DNA of 64,000 nucleotides from G963663365 sp963663365. GTDB taxonomy: Bacteria; Hinthialibacterota; Hinthialibacteria; Hinthialibacterales; G963663365. The translations under genes were made by a program, and so were the position numbers. The stretch covers positions 1,736,001 through 1,800,000 of the forward strand of contig CAXXIH010000008.1 of NCBI GenBank assembly GCA_963663365.2, in the 5' to 3' direction. The notes under the pieces are model-generated. The model did no database searches and was not told the DNA's origin. It was given only the letters and a program-made list of their open reading frames with translations. Below, piece by piece: positions 23,587-32,189 of this stretch; position 1 is the stretch's first letter, and each line of letters opens with the position of its first letter.

Positions 23587-23862
23587 TTTCTGTTCGATCA
23601 AAGTCGGCAGCCTATATGGCCGGATTTATGGTGGCGTCCAACCAGGTGGCTTTTTGACGAGTTCAAACTAGAAGACCTGCCGCTACTGGACAAAGAAGGC
23701 AATACGCAAGGGCTGCTGATAACTCCGGAGATGGCGGATACAAGCAAAGACGCCGAAGCCGTGCAACTTGGTGAGGACTGCAAAGACCTACATGAACAGC
23801 TGCTTGAACGTCTGCGGCACATCGACCCCGCCGGTAACGAGCAACCGATACTTTTTGAATGA
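23587..23862 (+). pseudogene. Headless C-terminal gene fragment
   Basis: The frame opens after TAG at 23584-23586 and runs to TGA at 23860-23862 with no plausible start until well inside. The product looks like a real protein tail: WWRPTRWLFDEFKLEDLPLL, a helical acidic-basic stretch QLLERLRHIDPAGN, and the end NEQPILFE. Codon use is that of a gene, and the minus-strand Cys/Ser-rich frame in the same place is its shadow. I do not recognise the family. It is most simply the 3' end of a gene cut by an insertion or deletion. Confidence 0.5.
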
Positions 23863-24147
23863 GATACACAGCACAGTGCTTTATAAACGCTTCTTTACAA
23901 AGCTCCCGCACACGTATAAGAGAGTAGTTAACAAAAGATAAGGTTTGCGGCCTTTTTGGCGGTTAGGCTGAGCCTCAGAAAAAGCTCACCAATCCTCACC
24001 TTTGGACACAACACACGATAGTAAAGAACCTCATACAAAACCTGACAAAACATGACTTTTAGGGGGATTCTAAGGGGCTCGGCTAAGAATTTCTGACTTA
24101 TTTTGTTTTTCTTGTCCACAAAATGCCCCGCCTATTCGTCATTACTT
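23863..24147. other. Gap with no supported gene
   Basis: No ORF with support. A small palindrome (AGGCTGAGCCT near 23966) and T-rich stretches near 24100 were the only structures noticed. Confidence 0.4.
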
Positions 24148-24391
24148 ATAGACCCGGTTGGTCCATGACTAGATATTCAACCCACCTTTCTCTTTGTGGC
24201 AAACAATGGATTAGCCGGGTCTATTCTGCCTTTAAGAGAAAGGCAGGATTCAGATGGTTCGGCTAGTTCTATAACCCGGAAGGTTCAGAATGATTCCCGG
24301 CCTCTCCTGGTTGCCCGCTTACTAGCCGATTCAATGCCCGGTCGGTCTTCAGCCGCAACTCTATAGAGAACTGTTATGGAGGCCGACCGGG
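24148..24391. ncRNA. Candidate structured RNA: four adjacent stem-loops
   Basis: Four stems follow one another with little spacing. A: ATAGACCCGG (24148-24157) with CCGGGTCTAT (24215-24224), enclosing nested TCCAT/ATGGA and CCAC/GTGG pairs. B: CTGCCTTT (24226-24233) with AAAGGCAG (24239-24246). C: TCGGCTAGT (24259-24267) with ACTAGCCGA (24321-24329), enclosing a CCGGAA/TTCCCGG stem. D: CCCGGTCGG (24337-24345) with CCGACCGGG (24383-24391), extendable inward to about 14 pairs with wobbles. A T-rich run follows D on the plus strand. No gene overlaps. No known RNA family was recognised; a decayed intron or recombination site is possible. Strand is unknown, with plus favoured by the T-run. Confidence 0.45.
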
Positions 24392-24546
24392 TTCTTTGTT
24401 TGTAGATTAAAACCCGCTCTTTCTGTGTAGTCGTTGGCGTGCAAGAATTGATTGCCCGGCTGGCTATCGCGTCATTTTAACCCTCATTAGAAGCCACCGC
24501 TTCTTTTCTCGCTTGGCTGGTGAGGCTATTCCCCTGCCGTTTGGCA

Positions 24547-25059
24547 TTACAAATTCTTTGCGTCGGATGGACTCGACGAATCGAGCAATTCGAGGAATTC
24601 AGATTTGCTGATTCCTCCGACTCGCCAATCCAAGGTATTTCCTTGTGGATCGGTAACGATTGTGACTGGCGAGCCCCCGACCTTGTAACGAGCCAACACC
24701 GCAGCGTCGGCCGGGTTGTCCACGTCAATTTTCACGGGAATGAATTGCGCATTGACCAATGCCATCACCTGCTCATCAGCCCACACTTGGCGTTTCATTA
24801 TGCGGCAGGGAACACACCACGTAGCGGTGAAGTAAAGGATCATCGGTTTGCCAGAGTCGGCTGCTTGCCGCTGGGCCGAAGTGTAGTTGTCAGCCCAGGC
24901 GATGTCATTGGAGGGGACGTAGAAGCTATACCAAGCGGACGCAAGTGATACAACAAGGAATGTCAGCCAGAAGCATCGCCAGAAATGAAATAGTTTCTTT
25001 CCGTCCGTTGGTGATTTGGTGTTGTCGGACGACTGTAGTTGGGATGGCGATTCGCTCAT
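24547..25059 (-). CDS. Membrane-anchored thioredoxin-like protein
   Basis: About 170 residues. A single N-terminal transmembrane segment (about 24-48, FWLTFLVVSLASAWY) anchors a thioredoxin-fold domain facing the periplasm. The redox motif is ATWCVPCRIMK (Cys82 and Cys85), with the cis-proline segment GGSPVTIVTD near residue 130. It resembles DsbD C-terminal or DUF255-type thioredoxins that keep exported proteins or cofactors reduced. The frame is open to a TTG at 25107; the ATG at 25059 gives the more usual short N-terminus, but neither has a strong ribosome site. No dsbD-like or cytochrome-maturation partner is nearby. Fold and redox role are well supported; the substrate is unknown. Confidence 0.85.
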   Translation of the reverse strand: MSESPSQLQSSDNTKSPTDGKKLFHFWRCFWLTFLVVSLASAWYSFYVPSNDIAWADNYTSAQRQAADSGKPMILYFTATWCVPCRIMKRQVWADEQVMALVNAQFIPVKIDVDNPADAAVLARYKVGGSPVTIVTDPQGNTLDWRVGGISKSEFLELLDSSSPSDAKNL

Positions 25060-25408
25060 TGTTTTATGTGTACATATATTCGCGTGGGCGACGAACAAAA
25101 TATTCAACAGTTTTGGAGTTTATAGCGTGTTTTCTTGTCAGTCAAGAAGAGACTGAATGTAATTCATTATCCTTGGATAATTGGGTGAGGACATCAGCTT
25201 AGTGAGCCGATGGCCACGTTCAAATTTAGTGAGTATTCTGGTTAATTACGCTTCTATTTTGAGTATGTTGAGTGATTCTGCCAGGAATCCTTTTGGGAAC
25301 CCTTCGGTTTCCTCTAAGGGCTCCTAAGTCAACTATGTTTCGGATTCTTGCTGCGTCTTTCCCCGATCCTCGAAAAGCTCGATTGTGGTACGGCGGGCGT
25401 AAGTCCTA
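25060..25408. other. Gap with no supported gene
   Basis: No ORF with support. The segment just before 25409 carries no strong ribosome site for the chimeric frame that follows. Confidence 0.4.
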
Positions 25409-26047
25409 ATGGCTTCTGATGGGTATATTCGTACCGGCGATGTCTTATCCTTTTCATTCTACATGGTCTTTACGCTCGGAGTGGGTCTATGGGCTGGTAT
25501 CAGAACCAAGACAACTGAAGGGTACTTCTTGGGTGGCCGCGAAGTTCCGAGTGTATGTCAGTACACGGGTGAGACGGACACGGAGAGTTTGAAGCGGTAT
25601 GTGGTGAGTTTGAATTTGCACCGTCGTCATTTGAATGAGAGTCAGCGGGCGTTATGTGTGGCGAAGGCAGGTGGGTTGTATAAGGCTGAGGCGAAGGAGC
25701 GTGTTGTTACTGGTGCTGTAAACAGTAGGTCCCAGGGTAGCGCAAATTTGCGCGAGGCTGAAAAGGGTAAGGCAGCGGAGAAGGCTTCTGAGCCATTCAA
25801 GGTTTCGGCCCGCAGTGTTGAGAGTGCAAATAAGGTTTTGGAGAAGGGTACTCCTGAGTTGGTTCGTGCGGTTGAGGACGGTCGTGTGAGTGTTAGTGCG
25901 GCTGCGAAGGTGGTGAAGGAGACGCCGGAGGTGCATTTTTGCTTAGAGAAAATTTTCTCGAAGCATTTAACTTTCACATACAGCTTAAGGCAGATTTGCC
26001 TGAAGCAAAAAAGGGTCAACAATGCGATAAAGCGGCAGGATACATGA
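25409..26047 (+). pseudogene. In-frame chimera: symporter N-terminus joined to ParB-like fragment
   Basis: One uninterrupted 212-codon frame joins pieces of unrelated genes. Residues 1-48 are the start of a sodium:solute symporter (VFTLGVGLWAGIRTKTTEGY, then FLGGRE), ending within its first transmembrane region. From about residue 50 the sequence is that of a ParB/sulfiredoxin-type plasmid or phage DNA-binding protein without its N-terminal half (YTGETDTESLKRYVVSLNLH, RRHLNESQRAL, PELVRAVEDGRVSVSAAAKV). After about residue 172 it leaves that family too, at a 24-bp near-palindrome (25941-25964). A short hairpin, GTGTA/TACAC, sits at the first junction (about 25552-25567). Neither parent can function as such. 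Whether the fusion is expressed cannot be told; it is treated as debris of an insertion-deletion event. Confidence 0.8.
25941..25964. repeat. Near-perfect palindrome at the ParB-fragment junction
   Basis: GCTT, one mismatch, then the perfect 14-bp palindrome GAGAAAATTTTCTC (25946-25959), one mismatch, then AAGC. It coincides with the point where ParB-like similarity ends, suggesting an element end or breakpoint. Confidence 0.5.
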
Positions 26048-26120
26048 ACAGACATTGGTGAAAATTTTCGCGAAAGTATCATGCAATGAGAAAATTGACT
26101 CAAGCAATGCACCGCACACA

Positions 26121-26263
26121 GCTACGTGTGCCGCACGGTGACAGACTGTGCCAGGATGTTAGTGAAAGATAGGTCCGGTGTTTTCACCGTCTGAAGTGTG
26201 CTCATTAAAAGGCTCTACGAGGGCCGTGCGTCCGCTCTGAGCGCGTTTCTCGGCGAAAGAGTA
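26121..26263 (+). repeat. Repeated element, copy 1 (pair at 43350)
   Basis: Shares GCTACGTGTGCC (26121-26132) and a 30-base block starting at 26234 (27 of 30 identical) with the copy at 43350-43492, with exactly the same 113-bp spacing. The frame starting at 26120 reads SYVCRTVT... and ends ...GRASALSAFLGERV, matching the other copy's SYVCHRSP... and ...CTAALRAFLGKRV, but here a TGA interrupts it. So this is probably a decayed short gene or element of unknown kind. Confidence 0.5.
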
Positions 26264-26525
26264 CAAACTACCGCCAAACCATTTCGACGGCCTCACAGCG
26301 CCCGTACACGATAAAATTAAAAAGTGATTCATTCAAGGAAGATAAAGCCGGATGACTTCGCGATAAAGTAAGTATGAGACTCAGCCAGACAGTGATTGCC
26401 TCAAGAGTCTGCAATCACCTACCTTTCGGATAGGAGAAATACTAACATAACAAGTGGTACCATCCGTGGGGGTAAGACAGTACCCATTATTTAGTAATCA
26501 TAATTAGAAATAGCGAGGTTCTCTG
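26264..26525. other. Gap between repeat copy 1 and the next gene
   Basis: Nothing coding recognised. GAGG eight bases before 26526 is the ribosome site of the next gene. Confidence 0.4.
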
Positions 26526-26978
26526 ATGGAAAGTGAAACTTTAAATGAAGCACTCGTTGTGAGTTTGGGTTCGAACTATGTAAGCCACGCATCATTAGTA
26601 GCAAACTACTGGAATTTCCACATCATCGTTGTGCTTGGTTTGGTCGGATTCGTGGTTGCAAAAGATAAACTATTTGGAAAGGCCACTTTTTGTGCTGTCC
26701 TTTTGGGATTTATTGCCTACGCTACAGGCAATATGCTCGCTGTCTATACTGGCCAGGATCAGCTCTTTCGACTTGCTGATTTGATTGTCTTAAAAAGCGC
26801 TGGACTTGACGATGCGAAGAGATATGCAGACATTTATAAAACAATTCCCCCTTGGTGCAATTTTCTCCTGCATATTATTGTTGATTTTCTAGTGATCTGC
26901 GTCATCGTAGTTCGCGGGTATCCGTGGGGTGCGACTTCTCAGACGACAATTCAAGGCGAAGCCGCCAAGCCCAAGTGA
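26526..26978 (+). CDS. Small membrane protein of unknown function
   Basis: 150 residues, family not recognised. Three hydrophobic segments are visible: about 30-46 (IIVVLGLVGFVV), 55-72 (FCAVLLGFIAYATGNMLAV) and 112-132 (LLHIIVDFLVICVIVVRG). This indicates an inner-membrane protein with a short polar N-terminus and a Pro/Lys-ending tail. The ATG has GAGG eight bases upstream. It lies alone at the edge of the scarred region, before the convergent PHP-glycosyltransferase gene. No enzymatic motif is seen. Confidence 0.7.
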   Translation: MESETLNEALVVSLGSNYVSHASLVANYWNFHIIVVLGLVGFVVAKDKLFGKATFCAVLLGFIAYATGNMLAVYTGQDQLFRLADLIVLKSAGLDDAKRYADIYKTIPPWCNFLLHIIVDFLVICVIVVRGYPWGATSQTTIQGEAAKPK

Positions 26979-27115
26979 GATAACATTGGGACCTAAAGTT
27001 GGACCATAGTAGGGCTGCCAAAGAGAACCTCCACCATGCAAACCGGCTAAGTTACAGGCTTAAGTCATGACCGGTAATCAATGATTCTTATCGATAAGAA
27101 CCACGAATTTAGTGC

Positions 27116-29671
27116 TCAGAGAGAAATACCGGCCGGCTCCAAAGAACCTACACTCTCGAACTCCGCTTCTTGAGCAAACAAAACCGGTTCGTTTTCAGCG
27201 ATTTCATTTAGCACAGGTTGACTGGGACGATCATCAGTGGATTGAAGATTTAAACCTTGAATGAACTGCTCGTAGACAATCGGCTCGATATAGTGGTCGA
27301 GCACATGCTTGCGGGCCATTCGCTTCATGGTTTGGAGGCGGATTTCATCACTGAGTATGCTGTCCAATGCCTCCACATAATCGTCCTTTTTTAAAAGCGC
27401 CATTCCAGTCTGGTTTGTAATCAATTCCCGGGGGCCGCCGGAATGGGAAACCAGGCAAGGTAATCCGCTTGCCTGGGCCTCGATTACAACATTGCCAAAT
27501 GTATCGGTCTTGCTAGGAAATACAAAGATATCCGAAGATGCGTAAGCAATGGAAAGATCACTGCCGTATTTTGGGCCCGTTAGGTGGATGTATTTGCAAT
27601 CTGTGAGCTGTTTACGAAGTCTTTTCTCATCAGGCCCTTTACCCACAATATAAACATCGAAATCTTTTCTCCGTTTCCGGAGTTCATGAGCAGCCTCAAT
27701 GAGAGTGTCGATATTTTTATCCTTTGAAATACGCCCAACAAATAATAGTTTATACTTCTTTTTGGTTGACCAGTAATCTTCTTGACGGTATCGGGGTGAG
27801 AATTTCTTGATATCAACCCATCGTTCTAAAATACGGATACGATTTTCCTCCAACCCCATATCAATCAATTCCTGTACATACCATTTTGACGGCGCGAATA
27901 CAGATTCGAAGTTCCGATAAAAAGCAGCGGCTGCAGAATCGACTACATCTTTCAGCGCGGGATCATCGGTAAGGTGATAAACAATGTGACCAAAATCCGT
28001 ATGATAAATTCCGTGTACCGGAATACGCATTAATTTTGCCGCAATCAATCCGATGATACCAACCGGGCCAGGAGTTCCAACGATGATTTGGTCATAGTCA
28101 CGCTTTTCGATATAACGCAACATCTGCAACAAGGATGGAAGGTAAACCCGGATTTGTTCGTATTGCGGCAAAGCAAAACTCTTAATGGGTTCAAAATTAA
28201 CAGCACGTTTGAAATCGAGGACTTTTTTATCGTCAGTCGATACGATGAATTCCAAATCAAAATCTCGTTTCAAAGAAGCGTTATGATAGGACTGGCATGT
28301 GCGTGATACACCATCCATATTTAAAAAAGAATCAGTAAACCAGCCGATGCGCGCGGGTTTGCGAATACCTGCAAATTCGAGGGCCTGACGGCAAAGATTT
28401 CGTTCTTTGTGAAGGTCCCACACCGTAAAGGTATAAGGCAAAGTCAAAAACGGCGAGAAAGTCAGAAAATGCGTAGCAATTTTAGGTTTTTCGATAACAT
28501 TGATTAAAAGCCGGTCAAAGAATTTAGCTGTAAGATGGAAAAGACGTTCATTATATTCGTCTTTGGTCAATTGACCTTTTGTGAAGATTGTTTTTGAATC
28601 TTGATTACTCTTTACAATTTCTTTGATCTCTTCAATCACATTGTATCGTGCACCTTTGGGCTTAATAAAAGGCTTGGTCATTTTTTGTAGCGCCTTGTTA
28701 ATGACCGCCCGTGGCTTGAGTTTTTCTTTTCGGTCCCTGTCGAACAGACGGTTCAGCAGAATGAAAAAATCCAAATGTTCGCTATCTGTGCGTGTGCGAT
28801 AGAATTGATAGGCAATGCTTTTGGCTTGATGCGCGAGAGTCAGAAATCCGTCATTACTGCCTATCGCTTTGGTAAGGCCGCTTTTTAGCCCCTGAAGCAG
28901 CGCGGCGGTTGAGGGCTGTTCTATTTCCACTTCGGTATAGCAGGTTCCGATAAATAATCCGCTGTGATCGTCACTGCCTCCCACAGGATACTTGATCCAC
29001 GGCTCAGGCCCGACCGGCTGTATATTGTATTTATCAGCAAGATTCTCAATGATCTGACGGTCTATATGCTGAATCACGGATGCGACGGCAGAATTATTGC
29101 GTTGCAGGCGGGAGCCGTTAAGAATTTCAAAATGCTTAAATAAAAGCAATAGCCGCTCGAAATGCGACCAAGTCAGACGGTTGTTGACACTATAGAGCGG
29201 ATGGTTGATGTAGTGAAAAATGCCGCGTTCATTTAGATACCGGATCAGTTCGTAGAGGTCCAACCGAAGTTCTTGGATATCCTCAAACTCTTCTTCGGAA
29301 AAACCAAAGCAGTTGACATCGACTTTGACGCGATCCGGAAAGAATGCTGTGATCTCATTCCCGACAATCACATTTTTACGGTCTGCGATCTCTTTGACAC
29401 CACGGATTGAATTGTGGTCCGTGATCGTTACGAAATCCATCCCATTCTTAACCGCCGTTTGATACAAGGCGTGTGGCGACGTAAAACTTTCCGGGCACCC
29501 CACCGCTTTCATTAACCAAAACGAAGGTTGGTCAGAAGCATAGGAATGACAATGCAAATCGATTTTTGCACGAAGAGGTGTTCCGCCGTTGCCTCCCCCG
29601 GTTTTGCTTAGGACTCCCAAACCGTTCTTGCTTTCGCTTGAGTGACCGTTGCCATTGTTGTTGATTCGCAT
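27116..29671 (-). CDS. PHP-domain phosphoesterase fused to a GT4-type glycosyltransferase
   Basis: 851 residues, cytosolic. After an Asn/Gly-rich N-terminus (1-34), a PHP metal-phosphoesterase domain begins with the HxH motif KIDLHCHSYAS (His40, His42) and continues with FVTITDHNS, VGNEITAF and YINHPLYS (to about 330). From about 430 a GT-B glycosyltransferase of the GT4 type follows: IGWFTDSFLNMDGVSRTCQ, GIYHTDFGHI, the domain start LLFVGRISKDKNIDTLIEA, and the donor-site ExxxxxxxE region FPSKTDTFGNVVIEAQASGL. PHP proteins hydrolyse phosphoesters; GT4 enzymes move sugars from nucleotide-sugars. Together they suggest glycolipid or polysaccharide synthesis. No other sugar genes are adjacent. 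Both catalytic signatures look complete. ATG start at 29671; the ribosome site is weak. Confidence 0.85.
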   Translation of the reverse strand: MRINNNGNGHSSESKNGLGVLSKTGGGNGGTPLRAKIDLHCHSYASDQPSFWLMKAVGCPESFTSPHALYQTAVKNGMDFVTITDHNSIRGVKEIADRKNVIVGNEITAFFPDRVKVDVNCFGFSEEEFEDIQELRLDLYELIRYLNERGIFHYINHPLYSVNNRLTWSHFERLLLLFKHFEILNGSRLQRNNSAVASVIQHIDRQIIENLADKYNIQPVGPEPWIKYPVGGSDDHSGLFIGTCYTEVEIEQPSTAALLQGLKSGLTKAIGSNDGFLTLAHQAKSIAYQFYRTRTDSEHLDFFILLNRLFDRDRKEKLKPRAVINKALQKMTKPFIKPKGARYNVIEEIKEIVKSNQDSKTIFTKGQLTKDEYNERLFHLTAKFFDRLLINVIEKPKIATHFLTFSPFLTLPYTFTVWDLHKERNLCRQALEFAGIRKPARIGWFTDSFLNMDGVSRTCQSYHNASLKRDFDLEFIVSTDDKKVLDFKRAVNFEPIKSFALPQYEQIRVYLPSLLQMLRYIEKRDYDQIIVGTPGPVGIIGLIAAKLMRIPVHGIYHTDFGHIVYHLTDDPALKDVVDSAAAAFYRNFESVFAPSKWYVQELIDMGLEENRIRILERWVDIKKFSPRYRQEDYWSTKKKYKLLFVGRISKDKNIDTLIEAAHELRKRRKDFDVYIVGKGPDEKRLRKQLTDCKYIHLTGPKYGSDLSIAYASSDIFVFPSKTDTFGNVVIEAQASGLPCLVSHSGGPRELITNQTGMALLKKDDYVEALDSILSDEIRLQTMKRMARKHVLDHYIEPIVYEQFIQGLNLQSTDDRPSQPVLNEIAENEPVLFAQEAEFESVGSLEPAGISL

Positions 29672-30283
29672 GATGTGGATTCACCTGCAACAGTTTTGGG
29701 GTGCGGCATTAAGGATGCCGTATTTTGTTTTGGAGTCTCTTTGCTCAATAGACCGTCTGGTCGCCGGGAAGCCGTTTGGTGCTTAGCGAATTGAATATTT
29801 AGAATCGGATTCCTCATAAGGCATGAGGCAATAGAACACCGTACGGTGTGTCTCGTTAGTCTTTTATCGTTCCCGAACATCAAAGCAAATATAGTGGTGT
29901 TAACCTTATCGGATCATGGAATGATGCCTCAATTGGATTGAAATCCCGTTAGGATTCAGTGAGTAAATCCCGAGTGGAAAAAATAATTACCTTTTTGATT
30001 TGGTATTTCATCTTTCTTACATGTTATTATAATTTATGGCGATATCTTATTGGCTTGGCTAAAATTTTTATTAAGTATGTCCTAACAGGATTCTTACAGA
30101 AATAGCGTTGGCTTTAGGCAAACTCATATTTCCCTCATTTAGTGCTAACGGGGTAGTCCTTATATACGTAGCGGTGCAGGTCAAATCGATAGGCTAAATC
30201 CAAGAAGTGGTGCATTTGATGTTGTGTGTCAACCCAACACTTGTATCACCCGCAAAAAGGCACCAAGAAAGGGATCATACAAT
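29672..30283. other. Long intergenic gap between divergent genes
   Basis: A 91-codon minus frame overlapping the PHP gene start (29608-29883) has no family support. A TATAAT at 30028-30033 on the plus strand lacks a good -35. The AAGAAAGGGA at 30266-30275 is the ribosome site of the next gene. Probably holds promoters for both flanking genes. Confidence 0.4.
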
Positions 30284-31849
30284 ATGAGACGCATGGAAAA
30301 GAGTTTGTTCTTGGCTGTGGTGATTGGTCTTTCCGCCATCAGCAGTTCATTTGCTGCTGAAGTTTTGGTGACAGAGAACATTAGCACATCACAAACATGG
30401 ACCGCAGACAATGTGTACCGCCTGGAAAATCAAATCTACGTTTTACCGGGCGCAACATTGACAATCGAAGCCGGGACGCTTGTTCAGAGTACAGCCGGCA
30501 AAGGTGGCAGTCTTGCTGTTACCCGTGGAGCGAAGATTTTTGTGAACGGCACTCAAGACGCTCCGGTAATCATGACCTCCACAAATGATGATTTGACATC
30601 TTGGCATGAAGGTGTCAACGAATGGGGAAACCTTACCCTAATGGGCAATGCCTTGATTTCGGCATCGCATTACAAAGGTCTTGTTGTAGGCAGCAACACA
30701 AAAGAGCCCACAGGATTGAATGAAAAACAGATGGAAGGATTGAACGCGGAAGTCGTCGGAGATCAGAATGTCTTGTACGGCGGCAATGACGACAATGATG
30801 ACAGTGGTTCAATCAGTTATTTGTCAATTCGCTACGGCGGGCGTGTGATCGGACTCGCCAATGAACTTAATGGATTATCATTAGGCGGTATTGGCCGGGA
30901 GACAGACATTCATCACGTTGAAATTATGAATAACGTTGATGATGGAATCGAAATCTGGGGTGGAACAGTCAACCTGAAATACGTCAGCATCTGGAACATC
31001 GGTGACGATAGTTTCGATATTGATGAAGGTTGGCGCGGCAAAGCCCAGCATGGCCTCATCGTCCAAGGATACAGCGCTGATGCAGAGCAAGGCTCCGGAG
31101 TCGGTGATAACTGCTTCGAAACTGATGGTGCGGAAGATTCGGATGCCCAACCGATAACAACAGCGACCATCTATAATTTCACTGTTGTAGGCCAGCCGGT
31201 TGATGGCGATGGCGGTACAACATGGCGTGATAATGCCCACGTTCAATACCGCAACTGCATTTTTATGGAACTTGGCGAAAAACTCGTTCGCTTTGATGGC
31301 GATGATGGCGATGGCGCCAGTGGGTATGGATACAACGGCACATTGTCTTGGGAAGATGCCTGGACCACCGATTACACATACACCTCTTCTGTGAATACCG
31401 GTTCTTGGACAGCAGGCGCTTTCAATGATCCATCCGTGCTCTATACCGTGCAGACTTCAGGCAAACTTGCCGAAATCAAAGACTGCGTGTTCTACAATAA
31501 CAACCACAGCGATGCCTATACGGAAGCAGATGCCCGTGGCGTACGCGATGCGGCCAACAACAATGTGACTGCCAGTGTCAGCCCGATTGTAGAACTGCAA
31601 CGCGGTGCGGCGGTTGTTAAAGGCGAGAAAACAATGGTTCCGGTTGAATTTATCAATCCGTTGCCGGCCAACGATGCGGTTCATAGCGTAGCCGCCGCTC
31701 CAGCAGGTGACGACTTCTTTGACAGCGCCCATTACCGTGGTGGTTTCAGCCCCACCAACAACTGGTTGTTGGGCTGGACCGCCGCACATGCGTATGGCAT
31801 GACCGGCGCAACCCAATCTGAAGTCAAAGACTTCGAAAATTATAACTAA
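30284..31849 (+). CDS. Secreted beta-helix-like protein upstream of the TonB locus
   Basis: About 521 residues with a signal peptide (SLFLAVVIGLSAISSSFAA). The mature protein begins with the 'unit then anchor' pattern seen before parallel beta-helices (YVLPGATLTIEAGTLV, ITVNG-like APVIMTSTND). It continues with many Gly/Asp-rich turns (GGNDDNDDSGSISYLSIRY, NVDDGIEIWGGTV, GDDSFDIDEGW). Exported proteins of this kind often lie beside TonB-dependent receptors, and this one precedes a TPR protein and a receptor on the same strand, so it may bind or process their substrate. The frame is open from 30224, but the ATG at 30284 starts the signal peptide and has AAGGGA upstream. A strong terminator follows, implying separate, perhaps high, expression. 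Confidence 0.8.
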   Translation: MRRMEKSLFLAVVIGLSAISSSFAAEVLVTENISTSQTWTADNVYRLENQIYVLPGATLTIEAGTLVQSTAGKGGSLAVTRGAKIFVNGTQDAPVIMTSTNDDLTSWHEGVNEWGNLTLMGNALISASHYKGLVVGSNTKEPTGLNEKQMEGLNAEVVGDQNVLYGGNDDNDDSGSISYLSIRYGGRVIGLANELNGLSLGGIGRETDIHHVEIMNNVDDGIEIWGGTVNLKYVSIWNIGDDSFDIDEGWRGKAQHGLIVQGYSADAEQGSGVGDNCFETDGAEDSDAQPITTATIYNFTVVGQPVDGDGGTTWRDNAHVQYRNCIFMELGEKLVRFDGDDGDGASGYGYNGTLSWEDAWTTDYTYTSSVNTGSWTAGAFNDPSVLYTVQTSGKLAEIKDCVFYNNNHSDAYTEADARGVRDAANNNVTASVSPIVELQRGAAVVKGEKTMVPVEFINPLPANDAVHSVAAAPAGDDFFDSAHYRGGFSPTNNWLLGWTAAHAYGMTGATQSEVKDFENYN

Positions 31850-31887
31850 GTCTTTCTGATAATTGTTTTGTGATTATGGTGATCTCG

Positions 31888-31922
31888 GGTGGCAGGATCG
31901 ATTGTCCTGCCACCTTTTTTTT
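31888..31922 (+). terminator. Strong Rho-independent terminator
   Basis: Perfect 10-bp stem GGTGGCAGGA (31888-31897) / TCCTGCCACC (31905-31914), 7-base loop, then eight T. It lies 38 bp after the stop of the secreted beta-helix gene. Confidence 0.92.
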
Positions 31923-32189
31923 CTGCATCATGATTGATAGACAACAGGCTAACATGATCTAAATATCGGACTCATGATACACAAACACGATCATATTATT
32001 TTCCTTTGTCATTGCCTGATCATTATTAATCTCAAAGCGATTTGTGACCGGCTCTTCAGCTTGTGAAACCAAAGACGCGCCGGCAAATCGCGACTTGTAA
32101 AATGGGATATCTGTTTCAAACACAAGCACACTTAAGAAATCGATAAAAGTCAGTGTCTAAAGCAGGATACGTGTCTGTAAAAACCGCTC

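Noticed and set aside
23598..23822. Ser/Cys-rich minus-strand ORF
   Set aside because: Composition is that of an antisense shadow of the coding-like plus-strand fragment at 23587-23862.
25642..26112. 156-codon minus-strand ORF
   Set aside because: Antisense shadow of the symporter/ParB-like chimera, whose plus-strand reading matches known families.
29608..29883. 91-codon ORF overlapping the start of the PHP-glycosyltransferase gene
   Set aside because: Overlaps a well-supported gene out of frame and has no recognisable family.
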